Shown here: positions 1 to 11,908 of the stretch, in pieces
How the letters are laid out: the number at the start of each line of letters is the position of its first letter
How positions within the stretch are numbered: the stretch's first letter is position 1
Assembly (NCBI RefSeq): GCF_900187015.1
Contig: NZ_LT906479.1
Coordinates: 496,001-560,000 of the forward strand
Length of the DNA stretch: 64,000 bases
Reading direction: 5' to 3'
From: Serratia ficaria
Lineage (GTDB): Bacteria > Pseudomonadota > Gammaproteobacteria > Enterobacterales > Enterobacteriaceae
The notes under the pieces: generated by a model
Database searches by the model: none
What the model was told of the DNA's origin: nothing
The model's input: the letters and a program-made list of their open reading frames with translations, nothing else
Translations under genes and position numbers: made by a program

Positions 1-309
1 TCTCGTTATGGCGGCGTGGCGGTGCTGAAAGGCGCCGGCACGCTGATTGCCGATGAGCAGGGCCAAATGGCGATCGCCGACGTCGGCAACGCCGGCATGG
101 CCTCCGGCGGCATGGGCGATGTGCTGTCGGGCGTGATCGGCGGTTTGCTGGCGCAAAAGCTCTCGCTGTATGATGCCGCCTGTGCGGGCTGTGTGGTACA
201 TGGCGCAGCCGCCGATCGCCTGGCGGAAAGACAAGGAACCAGAGGCATGTTGGCGACGGATTTATTGCCGGACATCCTTCATTTCGTTAACCCTGAGTGG
301 GCAAAATAG
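1..309 (+). CDS. nnr: NAD(P)H-hydrate repair enzyme Nnr, C-terminal fragment (cut by window start)
   Basis: This is the last 102 codons of a gene that begins before the window. The visible piece is the end of the ribokinase-like ADP-dependent NAD(P)H-hydrate dehydratase domain, which with the upstream epimerase domain repairs damaged, hydrated NAD(P)H. The segment [19 protein letters not shown] contains the conserved Gly-rich stretch and the Asp used as catalytic base in this fold. It ends HFVNPEWAK and a TAG stop. Only 10 bases separate the stop from tsaE, which matches the nnr-tsaE-amiB-mutL-miaA-hfq series of enterobacteria and supports co-transcription. Family identity is clear; the epimerase half cannot be seen. 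Confidence 0.9.
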   Translation, partial: SRYGGVAVLKGAGTLIADEQGQMAIADVGNAGMASGGMGDVLSGVIGGLLAQKLSLYDAACAGCVVHGAAADRLAERQGTRGMLATDLLPDILHFVNPEWAK

Positions 310-319
310 ACTTAATCGA

Positions 320-790
320 ATGAAAGAACTCGTTTTACCTCTGCCGGATGAGGCAGCGACTGTCGCATTGGGCGCCGCCTTGGCCAAGGCGTGCGATCGC
401 GCCAGCGTAATCTATCTTTACGGTGACCTGGGCGCCGGTAAAACCACCTTCAGCCGTGGTTTTCTGCAGGCATTGGGTCACCGGGGCAATGTGAAAAGCC
501 CGACCTATACGCTGGTGGAGCCGTATGCGCTGGCGCCGCTGGCGGTTTATCACTTCGATCTGTATCGCTTGGCCGATCCGGAAGAACTCGAATTTATGGG
601 CATTCGCGATTATTTTGCGCAGGATGCCATTTGCCTGGTCGAATGGCCGCAACAGGGCACCGGCGTGCTGCCGGATCCGGATCTGGAGCTGCATCTCAGC
701 TATCAGGATCAGGGCAGAGAAGCGAAGATTCAGGCGGTTTCCGCTTATGGCAGCCAGCTTTTAGACCGTATTCACGGGCCACAGGGATGA
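320..790 (+). CDS. tsaE: tRNA threonylcarbamoyladenosine biosynthesis ATPase TsaE
   Basis: TsaE is the ATPase partner of TsaB and TsaD in making the universal t6A37 modification on ANN-decoding tRNAs in the cytoplasm. The product has 156 residues, usual for the family. The Walker A motif GDLGAGKTT lies near residues 35-43, followed by SPTYTLVE and HFDLYRL typical of the family. The reading frame stays open upstream into nnr, but the ATG at 320 gives the family N-terminus [11 protein letters not shown]. It follows nnr by 10 bases and precedes amiB by 7, so it is probably an internal operon gene. Confidence 0.95.
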   Translation: MKELVLPLPDEAATVALGAALAKACDRASVIYLYGDLGAGKTTFSRGFLQALGHRGNVKSPTYTLVEPYALAPLAVYHFDLYRLADPEELEFMGIRDYFAQDAICLVEWPQQGTGVLPDPDLELHLSYQDQGREAKIQAVSAYGSQLLDRIHGPQG

Positions 791-797
791 CGCCGCA

Positions 798-2576
798 ATG
801 ACGTATGCGTTGAGAAAACTAGTCTTAATCGCCCTTATCGCCGTACTGGAGCCCTTGGGCGCGGCCAGTGCATTGGCCTCATCGCTGTCCGACATCAAGG
901 TGTCGAATGCCCAGCGCGAAGCGACGGTCTCGGTGAGCTTCAACGGCCCGCCGGATTATGCTTTCTTCCCGCTGCACGGGCCGGAACGCGTGGTGCTGGA
1001 CGTCAATCAGCCGGGCAAGGTCGGCGGCCTGCCGCTGAACTTCAGCGGGCAGAACCTGGTGAAGAGCATCCGCTCCAGCGCGCCGAAAGACGCGCAAAGC
1101 GTGCGTCTGGTGTTTGATTTGACCCAGCGAGCCAAGACCCGCGTAGCGACGCGCCAGAACGGCGGCGCGTATACCGTGGTGTTCACCATCGCCGCCGAGG
1201 GCGGCGCAAAAACCAACCTGGTGCGCAAGGCACCGGCCCCTGCGCCGGTTGCGGTCAGCCAGCCGCCGCGTCAGGCGCCGGCGCCGGCGGTGGTCAGCGA
1301 GCCGCCGGTGCGCAAAGCGCCAAGCGGCGCCAATCCGTTCACCAACAAACCGACCGTGGTTTCCGGCACCGCCTCTGAGGTGACGCCGCGCAGCAGCCGC
1401 GTATCCGCCGGCTCGGGCGACCGGGTGGTGGTGGCGATCGACGCCGGCCACGGCGGGCAGGATCCGGGCGCCATTGGCCCGAACGGGCTGAAAGAGAAGA
1501 ATGTCACTATCGCCATTGCGCGCCGCCTGCAGGCGATGCTGAATGACGATCCGCTGTTCAAGCCGGTGCTGACGCGCAACGGCGACTACTTCATCTCGGT
1601 GATGGGCCGTTCAGACGTGGCGCGCAAGCAGGGCGCCAACGTGCTGGTTTCGATCCACGCCGACGCCGCGCCGAACCGCAGCGCGAATGGGGCCTCGGTC
1701 TGGGTGCTGTCCAACCGGCGCGCCAACAGCGAAATGGCCGGCTGGCTCGAACAGCACGAGAAACAGTCCGAACTGCTCGGCGGCGCAGGCGACCTGCTGG
1801 CCAACAGCCAGGCTGACCCTTATCTGAGCCAGGCGGTGCTGGATCTGCAGTTCGGCCATTCGCAGCGCGTGGGCTACGACGTGGCGGTGAAAGTGCTGCA
1901 ACAGATGCAGAGCGTCGGTTCATTGCATAAACGCCGGCCGGAGCACGCCAGTCTGGGCGTATTGCGTTCGCCGGATATTCCATCGCTGCTGGTGGAAACA
2001 GGATTTATCAGTAATAGCACGGAGGAGCGGCTGCTGGGCAGTAGCGCGTATCAGGAGAAGATTGCCAGGGCCATCCATAGCGGCCTGCGCAATTATTTCC
2101 TGGCGCATCCGCTACAAGCCGACCCAAAGGTGGAAAACCGACCGCTGGACGTCGCAGCGGCGGTTAACTCCTCAACACCAGACGTCAGTACCCCCGCGCC
2201 GATCGTCAGTTCGGCCGGCGCAGGCCGCAGCGTTAGCGGCAAGACCCGGATCCACGTGGTGAAGCGGGCGGAAACGCTGTCCGGCATCGCCGACAGCTAC
2301 GGCACTTCCATGGCCGCGCTGCGTGACCTGAACAAACTGAAAAAAGACGGCGTATGGGTCGGCCAACGTCTCAAGGTGCCGGCGGGGAAAACCGCCGCCG
2401 TCGCCAAGGCGAAAGCGCCGGCGCAGAAACCGTCTAAACATAAAGTGACTCGCGGTGATACGCTGTCGTCTATAGCTTCACGTTATGGCGTCAGCGTCAG
2501 CGATCTGAAGCGGGTCAATAAATTGAAGTCGGACGTCGCGCCGCTGGATCGGACGCTGACCATTCCGCAGGCCTAG
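798..2576 (+). CDS. amiB: N-acetylmuramoyl-L-alanine amidase AmiB, long form with two LysM domains
   Basis: AmiB cleaves the amide bond between MurNAc and the stem peptide in the periplasm and splits septal peptidoglycan during division; in E. coli it is activated by EnvC. The 592-residue product shows a signal peptide (about residues 1-27), an AMIN domain (about 30-135), a Pro/Ala-rich linker (about 140-205), and a zinc Amidase_3 domain (about 210-440). Visible catalytic-site elements are DAGHGG with His218, SIHAD and LLVETGF. Two LysM peptidoglycan-binding repeats end the protein (about 494-540 and 548-592). E. coli AmiB is about 445 residues as I recall, so linker and LysM region are expanded here. 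It sits between tsaE and mutL. Confidence 0.95.
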   Translation: MTYALRKLVLIALIAVLEPLGAASALASSLSDIKVSNAQREATVSVSFNGPPDYAFFPLHGPERVVLDVNQPGKVGGLPLNFSGQNLVKSIRSSAPKDAQSVRLVFDLTQRAKTRVATRQNGGAYTVVFTIAAEGGAKTNLVRKAPAPAPVAVSQPPRQAPAPAVVSEPPVRKAPSGANPFTNKPTVVSGTASEVTPRSSRVSAGSGDRVVVAIDAGHGGQDPGAIGPNGLKEKNVTIAIARRLQAMLNDDPLFKPVLTRNGDYFISVMGRSDVARKQGANVLVSIHADAAPNRSANGASVWVLSNRRANSEMAGWLEQHEKQSELLGGAGDLLANSQADPYLSQAVLDLQFGHSQRVGYDVAVKVLQQMQSVGSLHKRRPEHASLGVLRSPDIPSLLVETGFISNSTEERLLGSSAYQEKIARAIHSGLRNYFLAHPLQADPKVENRPLDVAAAVNSSTPDVSTPAPIVSSAGAGRSVSGKTRIHVVKRAETLSGIADSYGTSMAALRDLNKLKKDGVWVGQRLKVPAGKTAAVAKAKAPAQKPSKHKVTRGDTLSSIASRYGVSVSDLKRVNKLKSDVAPLDRTLTIPQA

Positions 2577-2598
2577 CGCCATCATCACAGGAGTCAGC

Positions 2599-4467
2599 AT
2601 GCCTATCCAGGTGTTACCGCCACAGCTCGCCAACCAGATTGCCGCCGGGGAAGTGGTCGAACGACCGGCGTCGGTGGTGAAGGAGCTGGTGGAAAACAGC
2701 CTGGACGCCGGCGCAACGCGCATCGATATCGACATCGAGCGCGGCGGCGCCAGGCTGATCCGCATTCGCGACAACGGCTGCGGCATCGGCAAGGACGACC
2801 TGGCGCTGGCGCTGGCGCGCCACGCCACCAGTAAAATCAGCACGCTCGACGATCTGGAAGCCATCGTCAGCCTCGGTTTCCGCGGCGAAGCGCTGGCCAG
2901 CATCAGCTCGGTCTCCCGCCTGACCCTGACCTCACGCACCGCAGAACAGGCCGAAGCCTGGCAGGCCTACGCCGAAGGCCGCGAGCAGGCGGTGACGGTA
3001 AAACCCGCCGCGCACCCGATCGGCAGCACGCTGGAAGTGCTCGACCTGTTTTACAATACCCCGGCGCGCCGCAAGTTCATGCGCACCGAAAAAACCGAAT
3101 TCGGCCATATCGATGAAGTGGTGCGGCGTATCGCGCTGGCGCGCTTCGATGTGGCGATCAACCTCAGCCACAACGGCAAGCTGATTCGCCAATACCGCGC
3201 GGCGAAAGAGGAAAGCCAGCATGAACGCCGGCTGGGCAGCATCTGCGGCCCGGCGTTTTTGCAGCACGCGCTGAATATCTCCTGGCAGCACGGCGATCTG
3301 ACCATTCGCGGCTGGGTGGCGGACCCGGCCGGCGCGCGCCAGCTGGGGGAGATGCAGTATTGCTACGTCAACAGCCGCATGATGCGCGATCGCCTGATCA
3401 ACCACGCCATCCGCCAGGCCTATCAGGACCAGCTCAAGGACGACCAGCAGCCCGCCTATGTGCTGTATCTGGAGGTGGATCCGCATCAGGTGGACGTTAA
3501 CGTCCACCCGGCCAAGCACGAGGTGCGTTTCCATCAGGCGCGGCTGGTGCACGATTTTATTTATCAGGCGGTGACCACCGTGCTGCAGCAGACCGGTTCA
3601 GCGCCGCTGGCGCTGGCCGAGACGTCGGACGAAGAGGCGGCGCCGACCTGGCAGCCGGAAAACCGCATCGCCGCCGGCGGCAACCATTTTTCTCAGCCCG
3701 CGCCGCGGCGCGAAACGCCACCGCCGGCGGCGCCCGCCCGCGAGCGTGCGCCGCAGCCGCCTTATCCGGCGGGGAGCGGCTACCAGAAGCGCGAAGGCGA
3801 GCTGTACGGCAAGCTGCTGCAGGCCGCGGAGCCGCAACCGCAGGAACCCGCGCCGAAGCCGCCGCTGTTCCCGCCGGTGAAGCCGGCAGCGGAAACGCCG
3901 CTGGCGGGCGGCCAGCACAGCTTTGGCCGGGTGCTGATGATCTACCCGCCGTGCTACGCGCTGATCGAACGCCAGCATCAGCCGGTGTTGCTCAACCTGC
4001 CGGTGGCGGAGCGCTGGCTGCGCCAGGCGCAGCTCAATCCGCCGGAAGGGGGGCTGCGGCCGCAGCCGCTGCTGATCCCCATCAAGCTGACGCTGAACAA
4101 AAATGAAGCGGCGGCGATCGCGCGCCATCAGGCGCTGTTGGCCACCATGGGGCTGGATCTGCAGGCGGGGAGCGGCCGTGTGACGCTGCGCGCAGTGCCT
4201 TTACCATTACGCCAACAAAATTTACAAAAACTGATACCCGAGCTGTTAGGCTATCTGGCCGAGCATCAGGAGATGTCGCCCGCAGTGCTGGCCACCTGGA
4301 TCGCCCGCCGTTTAGGCAGCGAACATGAGCAGTGGAACACCTCGCAAGCGATACAATTGCTGACCGACGTTGAACGACTTTGCCCGCAGCTGGTCAAATC
4401 GCCACCGAGCGGACTTTTACAACCCGTTGATTTACAGGCTGCACTGGCGGCCCTTAAGCATGACTGA
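2599..4467 (+). CDS. mutL: DNA mismatch repair protein MutL
   Basis: MutL couples mismatch recognition by MutS to MutH nicking and UvrD unwinding. The product has 622 residues. The N-terminal GHKL ATPase region carries [22 protein letters not shown] and [11 protein letters not shown]; the transducer domain has [14 protein letters not shown] near residue 300. A Pro/Ala-rich linker spans about 340-430, and the C-terminal dimerisation domain follows. I see no metal-binding endonuclease motif of the DQHA(X)2E(X)4E type, as expected for gamma-proteobacteria that use MutH. The ribosome site AGGAG lies just before the ATG. The 3' end overlaps miaA by 8 bases. Confidence 0.97.
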   Translation: MPIQVLPPQLANQIAAGEVVERPASVVKELVENSLDAGATRIDIDIERGGARLIRIRDNGCGIGKDDLALALARHATSKISTLDDLEAIVSLGFRGEALASISSVSRLTLTSRTAEQAEAWQAYAEGREQAVTVKPAAHPIGSTLEVLDLFYNTPARRKFMRTEKTEFGHIDEVVRRIALARFDVAINLSHNGKLIRQYRAAKEESQHERRLGSICGPAFLQHALNISWQHGDLTIRGWVADPAGARQLGEMQYCYVNSRMMRDRLINHAIRQAYQDQLKDDQQPAYVLYLEVDPHQVDVNVHPAKHEVRFHQARLVHDFIYQAVTTVLQQTGSAPLALAETSDEEAAPTWQPENRIAAGGNHFSQPAPRRETPPPAAPARERAPQPPYPAGSGYQKREGELYGKLLQAAEPQPQEPAPKPPLFPPVKPAAETPLAGGQHSFGRVLMIYPPCYALIERQHQPVLLNLPVAERWLRQAQLNPPEGGLRPQPLLIPIKLTLNKNEAAAIARHQALLATMGLDLQAGSGRVTLRAVPLPLRQQNLQKLIPELLGYLAEHQEMSPAVLATWIARRLGSEHEQWNTSQAIQLLTDVERLCPQLVKSPPSGLLQPVDLQAALAALKHD

Positions 4468-5401
4468 CACTGAAATGACACCACGTCCCCCGGCTATTTT
4501 TATCATGGGGCCGACCGCCTCGGGCAAGACCGCGCTGGCGATCGCGCTGCGCCAACGTCTGCCGGTGGAACTGATCAGCGTGGATTCCGCGCTGATTTAT
4601 CGCGGCATGGATATCGGCACCGCCAAGCCGAGCGCAGAAGAGCTGGCGCAGGCGCCGCACCGTTTGATCGACATTCGCGATCCGGCGCAGGCCTATTCGG
4701 CGGCGGATTTTCGCGCCGACGCGCTGCAAGAAATGGCCGACATCACCGCGGCCGGGCGCATCCCGCTGCTGGTGGGCGGCACCATGCTGTATTTCAAGGC
4801 GCTGCTGGAGGGATTATCGCCGCTGCCTTCCGCCGATCCGGCGGTGCGCGAGCGTATAGAACAGCAGGCGGCGGAGCAGGGCTGGGAGGCTTTGCACCGC
4901 CGGTTACAGGAGATTGACCCGGTTGCGGCATTAAGAATTCATCCGAATGATCCGCAGAGACTGTCCAGAGCACTGGAAGTTTTTTTTATTTCGGGTAAAA
5001 CTTTAACGGAACTGACTAAAATTTCGGGTGAATCGTTGCCGTATCATGTTCACCAATTTGCGATAGCGCCGTCCAGCCGTGAGTTGATCCATCAACGCAT
5101 CGAGCAGCGGTACCATCAAATGTTGGCGGCGGGCTTTGAGACGGAAGCGCGTGCACTTTTTGCACGGGGTGATTTGCATACGGATTTGCCTTCCATTCGC
5201 TGTGTCGGTTACCGCCAGATGTGGTCATATTTGTCTGGCGAAATTAGTTACGATGAGATGGTTTATCGTGGTATTTGCGCAACGCGTCAGTTGGCCAAGC
5301 GCCAAATGACCTGGTTACGGGGCTGGAACTCGGTACATTGGCTGGACAGCGAGAAGCCGGGAGAGGCTTTGGACTCGGTAATACAGGTTGTTAGTGCATA
5401 G
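4460..5401 (+). CDS. miaA: tRNA dimethylallyltransferase MiaA
   Basis: MiaA transfers the dimethylallyl group from DMAPP to N6 of A37 in tRNAs reading UNN codons, the first step to ms2i6A. The 313-residue product begins [19 protein letters not shown]; the ATG at 4460 lies inside the end of mutL. Visible motifs are the P-loop [27 protein letters not shown], and [19 protein letters not shown]. The frame is open further upstream, but the family start and the overlap with mutL favour this codon. The 3' third (about 4920-5400) is visibly more AT-rich than the rest of the gene; in E. coli this part contains hfq promoters. Confidence 0.97.
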   Translation: MTDTEMTPRPPAIFIMGPTASGKTALAIALRQRLPVELISVDSALIYRGMDIGTAKPSAEELAQAPHRLIDIRDPAQAYSAADFRADALQEMADITAAGRIPLLVGGTMLYFKALLEGLSPLPSADPAVRERIEQQAAEQGWEALHRRLQEIDPVAALRIHPNDPQRLSRALEVFFISGKTLTELTKISGESLPYHVHQFAIAPSSRELIHQRIEQRYHQMLAAGFETEARALFARGDLHTDLPSIRCVGYRQMWSYLSGEISYDEMVYRGICATRQLAKRQMTWLRGWNSVHWLDSEKPGEALDSVIQVVSA

Positions 5402-5503
5402 GTCGAGTGATTGTGTACAATTGATGAGTATTCAGCGCGCAAATTTTTTACGTCGTTTATTTTAGAGCCGACAGGTTCTTAGTTACAAACAACAAGCAAA
5501 TAA

Positions 5504-5824
<321 letters not shown>

Positions 5825-5922
5825 AGCGCGTTGCAAGTCAACCATGACGGGGAGCATAAGCAGCCGTGCGCTGTTTATGTCCCCCGCACTAGCGGTTTGT
5901 GTCCGTTTGAGAGGTTGCACGC

Positions 5923-7203
5923 TTGTTTGACCGTTATGAAGCCGGTGAGCAGGCCGTACTGGTTCATATCTATTTCTCGCAAGACAAAGATACCGAAGAT
6001 CTCAGTGAGTTCGAATCCCTGGTGTCCTCGGCGGGTGTCGAAGCTTTGCAAGTGGTGACTGGTAGCCGCAAAGCCCCGCATCCCAAGTACTTTGTAGGTG
6101 AAGGAAAGGCCGAAGAAATTGCAGATGCGGTAAAAGCCAGTGGCGCGTCTGTTGTCCTGTTTGATCACTCCCTTTCCCCGGCGCAGGAGAGAAACCTTGA
6201 GCGCCTGTGTGAATGCCGGGTGATCGATCGCACCGGGTTGATTCTAGACATCTTTGCCCAGCGTGCCCGTACCCATGAAGGTAAGCTGCAGGTAGAGCTG
6301 GCGCAGTTGCGCCACATCGCCACGCGTCTGGTGCGCGGCTGGACGCACCTGGAGCGCCAAAAAGGGGGGATTGGCCTGCGCGGGCCGGGGGAAACCCAAT
6401 TAGAGACCGACCGTCGTTTGTTGCGCGATCGCATCAGCTTGATTCTGCGCCGCCTGGAGCGGGTAGAGAAGCAGCGTGAACAAGGCCGACGGGCGCGTAC
6501 CCGTGCAGATGTGCCGACCGTATCGCTGGTGGGCTACACCAACGCCGGCAAATCCACCCTGTTTAACCGAATAACGTCTGCCGAGGTCTATGCGGCGGAC
6601 CAGCTATTTGCCACCCTGGATCCCACCCTGCGGCGCATCGACGTGGCGGACGTGGGCGATACCGTGTTGGCGGATACCGTAGGCTTTATCCGGCACCTGC
6701 CGCACGACCTGGTGGCCGCCTTCAAGGCGACGCTGCAGGAAACGCGCCAGGCGTCTCTGCTGCTGCATGTCATCGACGCCGCGGATGCTCGCGTCGATGA
6801 AAACATGGAAGCGGTCAATACCGTGCTGGCGGAGATTGATTCGGATGAGATCCCTACACTGTTAGTGATGAACAAAATAGATATGCTGGATGACTTTGTC
6901 CCGCGTATCGACCGCAACGACGAAAACTTACCGATCCGGGTGTGGCTGTCCGCCGCCAGCGGAGAAGGTATCCCGTTGCTGTATCAGGCGTTGACGGAGC
7001 GCTTATCGGGGGAAATCGCGCATTATGAGCTGCGCTTACCGCCACAGGCAGGCCGTCTTCGTAGCCGTTTTTACCAGCTTCAGGCAATTGAGAAAGAGTG
7101 GAACGAAGAAGACGGCAGCATCGGCGTGGTGGTGCGTATGCCCATCGTCGAGTGGCGCCGCCTCTGTAAACAGGAACAGGACCTGATTAGCTTTATCGTA
7201 TGA
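5923..7203 (+). CDS. hflX: ribosome-rescue GTPase HflX
   Basis: HflX is a GTPase that binds the 50S subunit and splits stalled 70S ribosomes, notably in heat stress. The 426-residue product starts at a TTG codon that gives [20 protein letters not shown], matching the family N-terminus; no in-frame ATG or GTG gives the same start. The N-terminal domain has [20 protein letters not shown] and the Gly-rich [18 protein letters not shown]. The G domain shows G1 GYTNAGKST (residues 204-212), G3 [14 protein letters not shown] and G4 MNKIDML. It lies between hfq and hflKC as in E. coli. Confidence 0.96.
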   Translation: MFDRYEAGEQAVLVHIYFSQDKDTEDLSEFESLVSSAGVEALQVVTGSRKAPHPKYFVGEGKAEEIADAVKASGASVVLFDHSLSPAQERNLERLCECRVIDRTGLILDIFAQRARTHEGKLQVELAQLRHIATRLVRGWTHLERQKGGIGLRGPGETQLETDRRLLRDRISLILRRLERVEKQREQGRRARTRADVPTVSLVGYTNAGKSTLFNRITSAEVYAADQLFATLDPTLRRIDVADVGDTVLADTVGFIRHLPHDLVAAFKATLQETRQASLLLHVIDAADARVDENMEAVNTVLAEIDSDEIPTLLVMNKIDMLDDFVPRIDRNDENLPIRVWLSAASGEGIPLLYQALTERLSGEIAHYELRLPPQAGRLRSRFYQLQAIEKEWNEEDGSIGVVVRMPIVEWRRLCKQEQDLISFIV

Positions 7204-7271
7204 TCATATCCTGTTACATTTATGCTTCGCGTAAGCCTGAAGTACCCAATCACAGAATATGGAGCTAAAAC

Positions 7272-8522
7272 ATGGCGTGGAATCAGCCCGGTAATAACGG
7301 ACAGGACCGCGACCCGTGGGGGAGCAGCAATAATAATGGCGGCAACTCTGGCGGTAACAACAAAGGCGGTCGTGATCAAGGACCACCTGATTTGGACGAT
7401 ATCTTCCGCAAGCTGAGCAAGAAATTGAGCGGCCTGGGCGGGGGCAAAGGCTCCAGCGGCAATAGCGGCGGCACCGGCACCTCTGGTCCGGGCTTCAGCG
7501 GCCGCATTATCGGTATCGCGGCGGTCGCCGTGGTGGTGATCTGGGCCGCCAGCGGCTTCTACACCATCAAGGAAGCCGAACGCGGCGTGGTGACGCGCTT
7601 TGGCAAGTTCAGCCACCTGGTGCAGCCGGGCCTGAACTGGAAGCCGACCTTCATCGACGAAGTGCGCCCGGTCAACGTGGAATCGGTGCGTGAACTGGCG
7701 GCGTCCGGCGTGATGCTGACCTCCGACGAGAACGTGGTGCGCGTGGAAATGAACGTGCAGTACCGCGTGACCAATCCGGAAGCCTATCTGTTCAGCGTAG
7801 TGAATGCCGACGACAGCCTGAGCCAGGCGACCGACAGCGCCCTGCGCGGCGTGATCGGCAAGTACTCGATGGACCGCATCCTGACCGAAGGCCGTACCGT
7901 GGTGCGTAACGATACTCAACGCATGCTGGAAGAGACCATTCGTCCTTACAACATGGGCATCACGCTGCTGGACGTCAACTTCCAGGCGGCGCGTCCGCCG
8001 GAAGAGGTCAAAGCGTCGTTCGATGACGCCATCGCCGCGCGTGAGAACGAGCAGCAGTACATCCGTGAGGCGGAAGCTTACGCCAACGAAGTGCAGCCGC
8101 GTGCGAACGGCCAGGCGCAGCGCCTGCTGGAAGACTCCAAGGCGTACAAAGACCGTACCATCCTGGAAGCCCAGGGTGAGGTGGCCAGCTTCGCCAAGCT
8201 GCTGCCGGAATACAAATCCGCCCCGGAAATTACCCGCGAGCGCCTGTATATCGAAACCATGCAGAAAGTCCTGAGCCATACCCGTAAGGTGCTGGTGAGC
8301 GACAAAGGCAACAATCTGATGATGTTACCGCTGGATCAAATGCTGCGCGGCCAGGCCAATGCGGCGGACGGCGGCAATAAGGACTCTAGCCTGATTCGCC
8401 TCAACCCCGCCCCGTCTGCCAACGGCGGCTCCAGCAGCCAACGCACCGGCAACGGCTCGGTCATGGACCAACGCCGGGCGAATGCGCAGCGTGACGACAC
8501 CACTCGCGTAGGGAGAGAGTAA
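7272..8522 (+). CDS. hflK: FtsH-modulating membrane protein HflK (SPFH family)
   Basis: HflK forms with HflC a large periplasmic cage around the membrane protease FtsH and controls its access to substrates. The product has 416 residues. The first ~75 are a Gly/Asn/Ser-rich cytoplasmic segment, followed by one membrane segment (about 78-96, IIGIAAVAVVVIWAASGFY) and the SPFH/band-7 domain starting YTIKEAERGVVTRFGKF. A long helical region (about 240-340) and a low-complexity tail end the protein. It lies 3 bases before hflC, so the two are surely co-translated. The partner protease FtsH is encoded in this window at 54099. Confidence 0.96.
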   Translation: MAWNQPGNNGQDRDPWGSSNNNGGNSGGNNKGGRDQGPPDLDDIFRKLSKKLSGLGGGKGSSGNSGGTGTSGPGFSGRIIGIAAVAVVVIWAASGFYTIKEAERGVVTRFGKFSHLVQPGLNWKPTFIDEVRPVNVESVRELAASGVMLTSDENVVRVEMNVQYRVTNPEAYLFSVVNADDSLSQATDSALRGVIGKYSMDRILTEGRTVVRNDTQRMLEETIRPYNMGITLLDVNFQAARPPEEVKASFDDAIAARENEQQYIREAEAYANEVQPRANGQAQRLLEDSKAYKDRTILEAQGEVASFAKLLPEYKSAPEITRERLYIETMQKVLSHTRKVLVSDKGNNLMMLPLDQMLRGQANAADGGNKDSSLIRLNPAPSANGGSSSQRTGNGSVMDQRRANAQRDDTTRVGRE

Positions 8523-8525
8523 TCA

Positions 8526-9530
8526 ATGCGTAAGTCTTTTGTAGTTATCGTCCTCGTGGTGCTGGTGGCGCTGTACGCTTCACTGTTCGTGGTGCAGGAA
8601 GGCCAACGCGGCATCGTGCTGCGCTTCGGCAAGGTACTGCGCGACAGCGAAAACAAACCGCTGGTGTATGCGCCGGGTCTGCACTTCAAGATCCCGTTTA
8701 TTGAAACCGTGAAGAACCTGGATGCGCGTATCCAGACCATGGACAACCAGGCCGATCGTTTCGTGACCAGCGAGAAGAAAGACCTGATCGTCGACTCCTA
8801 CCTGAAGTGGCGCATCAGCGATTTCAGCCGTTACTATCTGGCGACCGGCGGCGGCGACGTCTCCCAGGCCGAAGTGCTGCTGAAGCGTAAATTCAGCGAC
8901 CGTCTGCGTTCCGAGATCGGCCGTCTGGACGTGAAAGACATCGTGACCGACTCGCGCGGCAAGCTGATGTCAGACGTGCGCGACGCGCTGAACACCGGCA
9001 CCGTGGGTGATGGCGAAGAAGTGGCGACCACCGAAGCCGATGACGCTATCGCCTCCGCAGCGGCGCGCGTTGAGCGGGAAACCACCGGAAAACAGCCGCA
9101 GGTTAACCCGAACAGCATGGCGGCGCTGGGTATCGAAGTGATCGACGTGCGCATCAAGCAGATCAACCTGCCGGCCGAAGTGTCCGACGCCATCTACCAG
9201 CGTATGCGCGCCGAGCGTGAAGCGGTAGCCCGTCGTCTGCGTTCGCAGGGTCAGGAAGAAGCCGAGAAGCTGCGCGCCAGCGCGGATTACGAAGTGACCC
9301 GTACTCTGGCGGAGGCCGAGCGCCAGGCCCGTATCAACCGCGGTGAAGGCGACGCCGAAGCGGCCAAGCTGTTCGCCAACGCGTTCAGCCAGGATCCGGA
9401 CTTCTACGCCTTTATCCGTAGCCTGCGTGCTTATGAAGCCAGCTTCAAGAACAACCAGGACGTGATGGTACTGAGCCCGGACAGCGATTTCTTCCGCTAT
9501 ATGAAATCGCCTGAATCCACGCGCAAGTAA
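8526..9530 (+). CDS. hflC: FtsH-modulating membrane protein HflC (SPFH family)
   Basis: HflC is the partner of HflK in the inner-membrane complex that surrounds FtsH. The 334-residue product begins with a single N-terminal membrane segment (about residues 4-22, FVVIVLVVLVALYASLFVV) and continues into the SPFH domain with QEGQRGIVLRFGKVL. Near residues 215-285 there is a long charged helix, RAEREAVARRLRSQGQEEAE, typical of the coiled region that builds the cage wall. It starts 3 bases after hflK. A GC-rich hairpin with a T tract follows the stop and probably ends the hflX-hflK-hflC transcript. Confidence 0.96.
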   Translation: MRKSFVVIVLVVLVALYASLFVVQEGQRGIVLRFGKVLRDSENKPLVYAPGLHFKIPFIETVKNLDARIQTMDNQADRFVTSEKKDLIVDSYLKWRISDFSRYYLATGGGDVSQAEVLLKRKFSDRLRSEIGRLDVKDIVTDSRGKLMSDVRDALNTGTVGDGEEVATTEADDAIASAAARVERETTGKQPQVNPNSMAALGIEVIDVRIKQINLPAEVSDAIYQRMRAEREAVARRLRSQGQEEAEKLRASADYEVTRTLAEAERQARINRGEGDAEAAKLFANAFSQDPDFYAFIRSLRAYEASFKNNQDVMVLSPDSDFFRYMKSPESTRK

Positions 9531-9551
9531 CCGCGACAGGTAAATTATCGG

Positions 9552-9584
9552 GGGCCCGTTTAATCGCGGGCCCTTTGTTGTTTT
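9552..9584 (+). terminator. intrinsic terminator after hflC
   Basis: GGGCCCG (9552-9558) pairs with CGGGCCC (9567-9573) around an 8-base loop, followed by TTTGTTGTTTT. It lies between hflC and yjeT, so yjeT either depends on read-through or on its own promoter. Confidence 0.8.
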
Positions 9585-9593
9585 GGGGGATGC

Positions 9594-9794
9594 ATGAATT
9601 CAACGATCTGGCTGGCGCTTGGGCTGGTTCTGGTGCTGGAAGGGCTGGGGCCGATGCTGTTTCCACAGGCGTGGCGCAAAATGATCTTGGCGATGAGCCA
9701 ATTGCCGGACGCCACGCTGCGGCGATTTGGCGGCGGAATAGTGGTTGCGGGCTGCGTGATCTACTACATGTTGCGCAGTCGCACCGGGGTTTAA
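9594..9794 (+). CDS. yjeT: small inner-membrane protein YjeT (DUF2065)
   Basis: This 66-residue protein of unknown function belongs to DUF2065. It has a hydrophobic N-terminal helix (about residues 4-22, IWLALGLVLVLEGLGPMLFP), a short loop with WRKMILAMSQLPDATLRRFGG, and a second hydrophobic helix (about 46-62). Two membrane segments are therefore likely. The GGGGGA ribosome site directly precedes the ATG. Its place between hflC and purA is conserved with E. coli. I know of no assigned activity. Confidence 0.85.
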   Translation: MNSTIWLALGLVLVLEGLGPMLFPQAWRKMILAMSQLPDATLRRFGGGIVVAGCVIYYMLRSRTGV

Positions 9795-9811
9795 AGTTTA
9801 GACTAAAAATT

Positions 9812-9862
9812 ACGCAATCGTATGCTAAAAGTGCTGAAAATCGAAAATTACGGTGGTAGAAT
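9812..9862 (+). promoter_or_regulatory. purA promoter with a PurR-box-like palindrome
   Basis: A plausible sigma-70 promoter has CTGAAA at 9834-9839 and TAGAAT at 9857-9862 with a 17-base spacer. Just upstream, 9812-9827 reads ACGCAATCGTATGCTA, whose core GCAATCGTATGC differs at two bases from the PurR core GCAAACGTTTGC. PurR control of purA is established in E. coli; binding here is an inference from the motif. Confidence 0.5.
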
Positions 9863-9889
9863 CCATTTTTAAGCAACCGGTGATTTTGA

Positions 9890-11191
<1,302 letters not shown>

Positions 11192-11207
11192 TCTGGCTTT
11201 TTGCCAT

Positions 11208-11239
11208 AAACGAACCGGGCGCGTCCCGGTTTGTTTTTA
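11208..11239 (+). terminator. intrinsic terminator after purA
   Basis: AAACGAACCGGG (11208-11219) pairs with CCCGGTTTGTTT (11225-11236) with one G-U pair, loop CGCGT, and runs into a T-rich end. It separates purA from nsrR. Confidence 0.85.
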
Positions 11240-11423
11240 TCGTTTGTTCTCCCCATTTGCGGTTTCACGTCAAAAAATCCTTTCTTAATCCCGTCTCAGA
11301 GCCTGTCATGCGCTAAATAATTAGCGGCGAACTCTCCGGCTGGTTTATTATCCAATGAGTAATCTTTTGAAAAATGCCGAAAAGCGGCGTATCAGACGGG
11401 TAAAGTGATACCCAGAGGTAGAT

Positions 11424-11849
11424 GTGCAGTTAACAAGTTTTACTGATTATGGCCTGCGGGCGTTGATCTACATGGCTTCGCTGCCACCGGACAAAATGAC
11501 CAGCATCTCGGAAGTGACCGAGGTCTACGGCGTGTCCCGCAACCATATGGTTAAGATCATCAATCAGTTAAGCCGTGTCGGCTTCGTCACCGCGGTGCGC
11601 GGGAAAAACGGCGGCATCCGTTTGGGCAAGCCGGCCGAAACCATTCGCCTCGGCGACGTGGTCAGAGCGCTGGAGCCGCTCTCACTGGTCAACTGCAGCA
11701 GTGATTTTTGCCACATAACCCCTGCCTGCCGCCTGAAGCAGGTGCTCCATCAGGGCGTACAGAATTTCCTTGAAGAGCTGGATAACCACACCCTGGCCGA
11801 TATGGTCGAAGACAATCCGCCGCTCTACAAGCTATTGCTTGTCGAATAA
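11424..11849 (+). CDS. nsrR: nitric-oxide-sensing repressor NsrR (Rrf2 family)
   Basis: NsrR is an iron-sulfur Rrf2 repressor that loses DNA binding when nitric oxide attacks its cluster, switching on NO-detoxifying genes such as hmp. The 141-residue product starts at GTG ([20 protein letters not shown]) after an AGAGGT ribosome site. The winged-helix part lies within residues 1-80. Cluster ligands Cys91, Cys96 and Cys102 are visible in [17 protein letters not shown], and Asp8, a ligand in studied NsrR proteins, is also present. The 59-base gap to rnr is compatible with co-transcription, as in E. coli. Confidence 0.96.
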   Translation: MQLTSFTDYGLRALIYMASLPPDKMTSISEVTEVYGVSRNHMVKIINQLSRVGFVTAVRGKNGGIRLGKPAETIRLGDVVRALEPLSLVNCSSDFCHITPACRLKQVLHQGVQNFLEELDNHTLADMVEDNPPLYKLLLVE

Positions 11850-11908
11850 AGCGTCGTTGAGAAGACAAGGCTCAGCGACACCCTGCTGATGACAACGGAG
11901 GAACCGCA

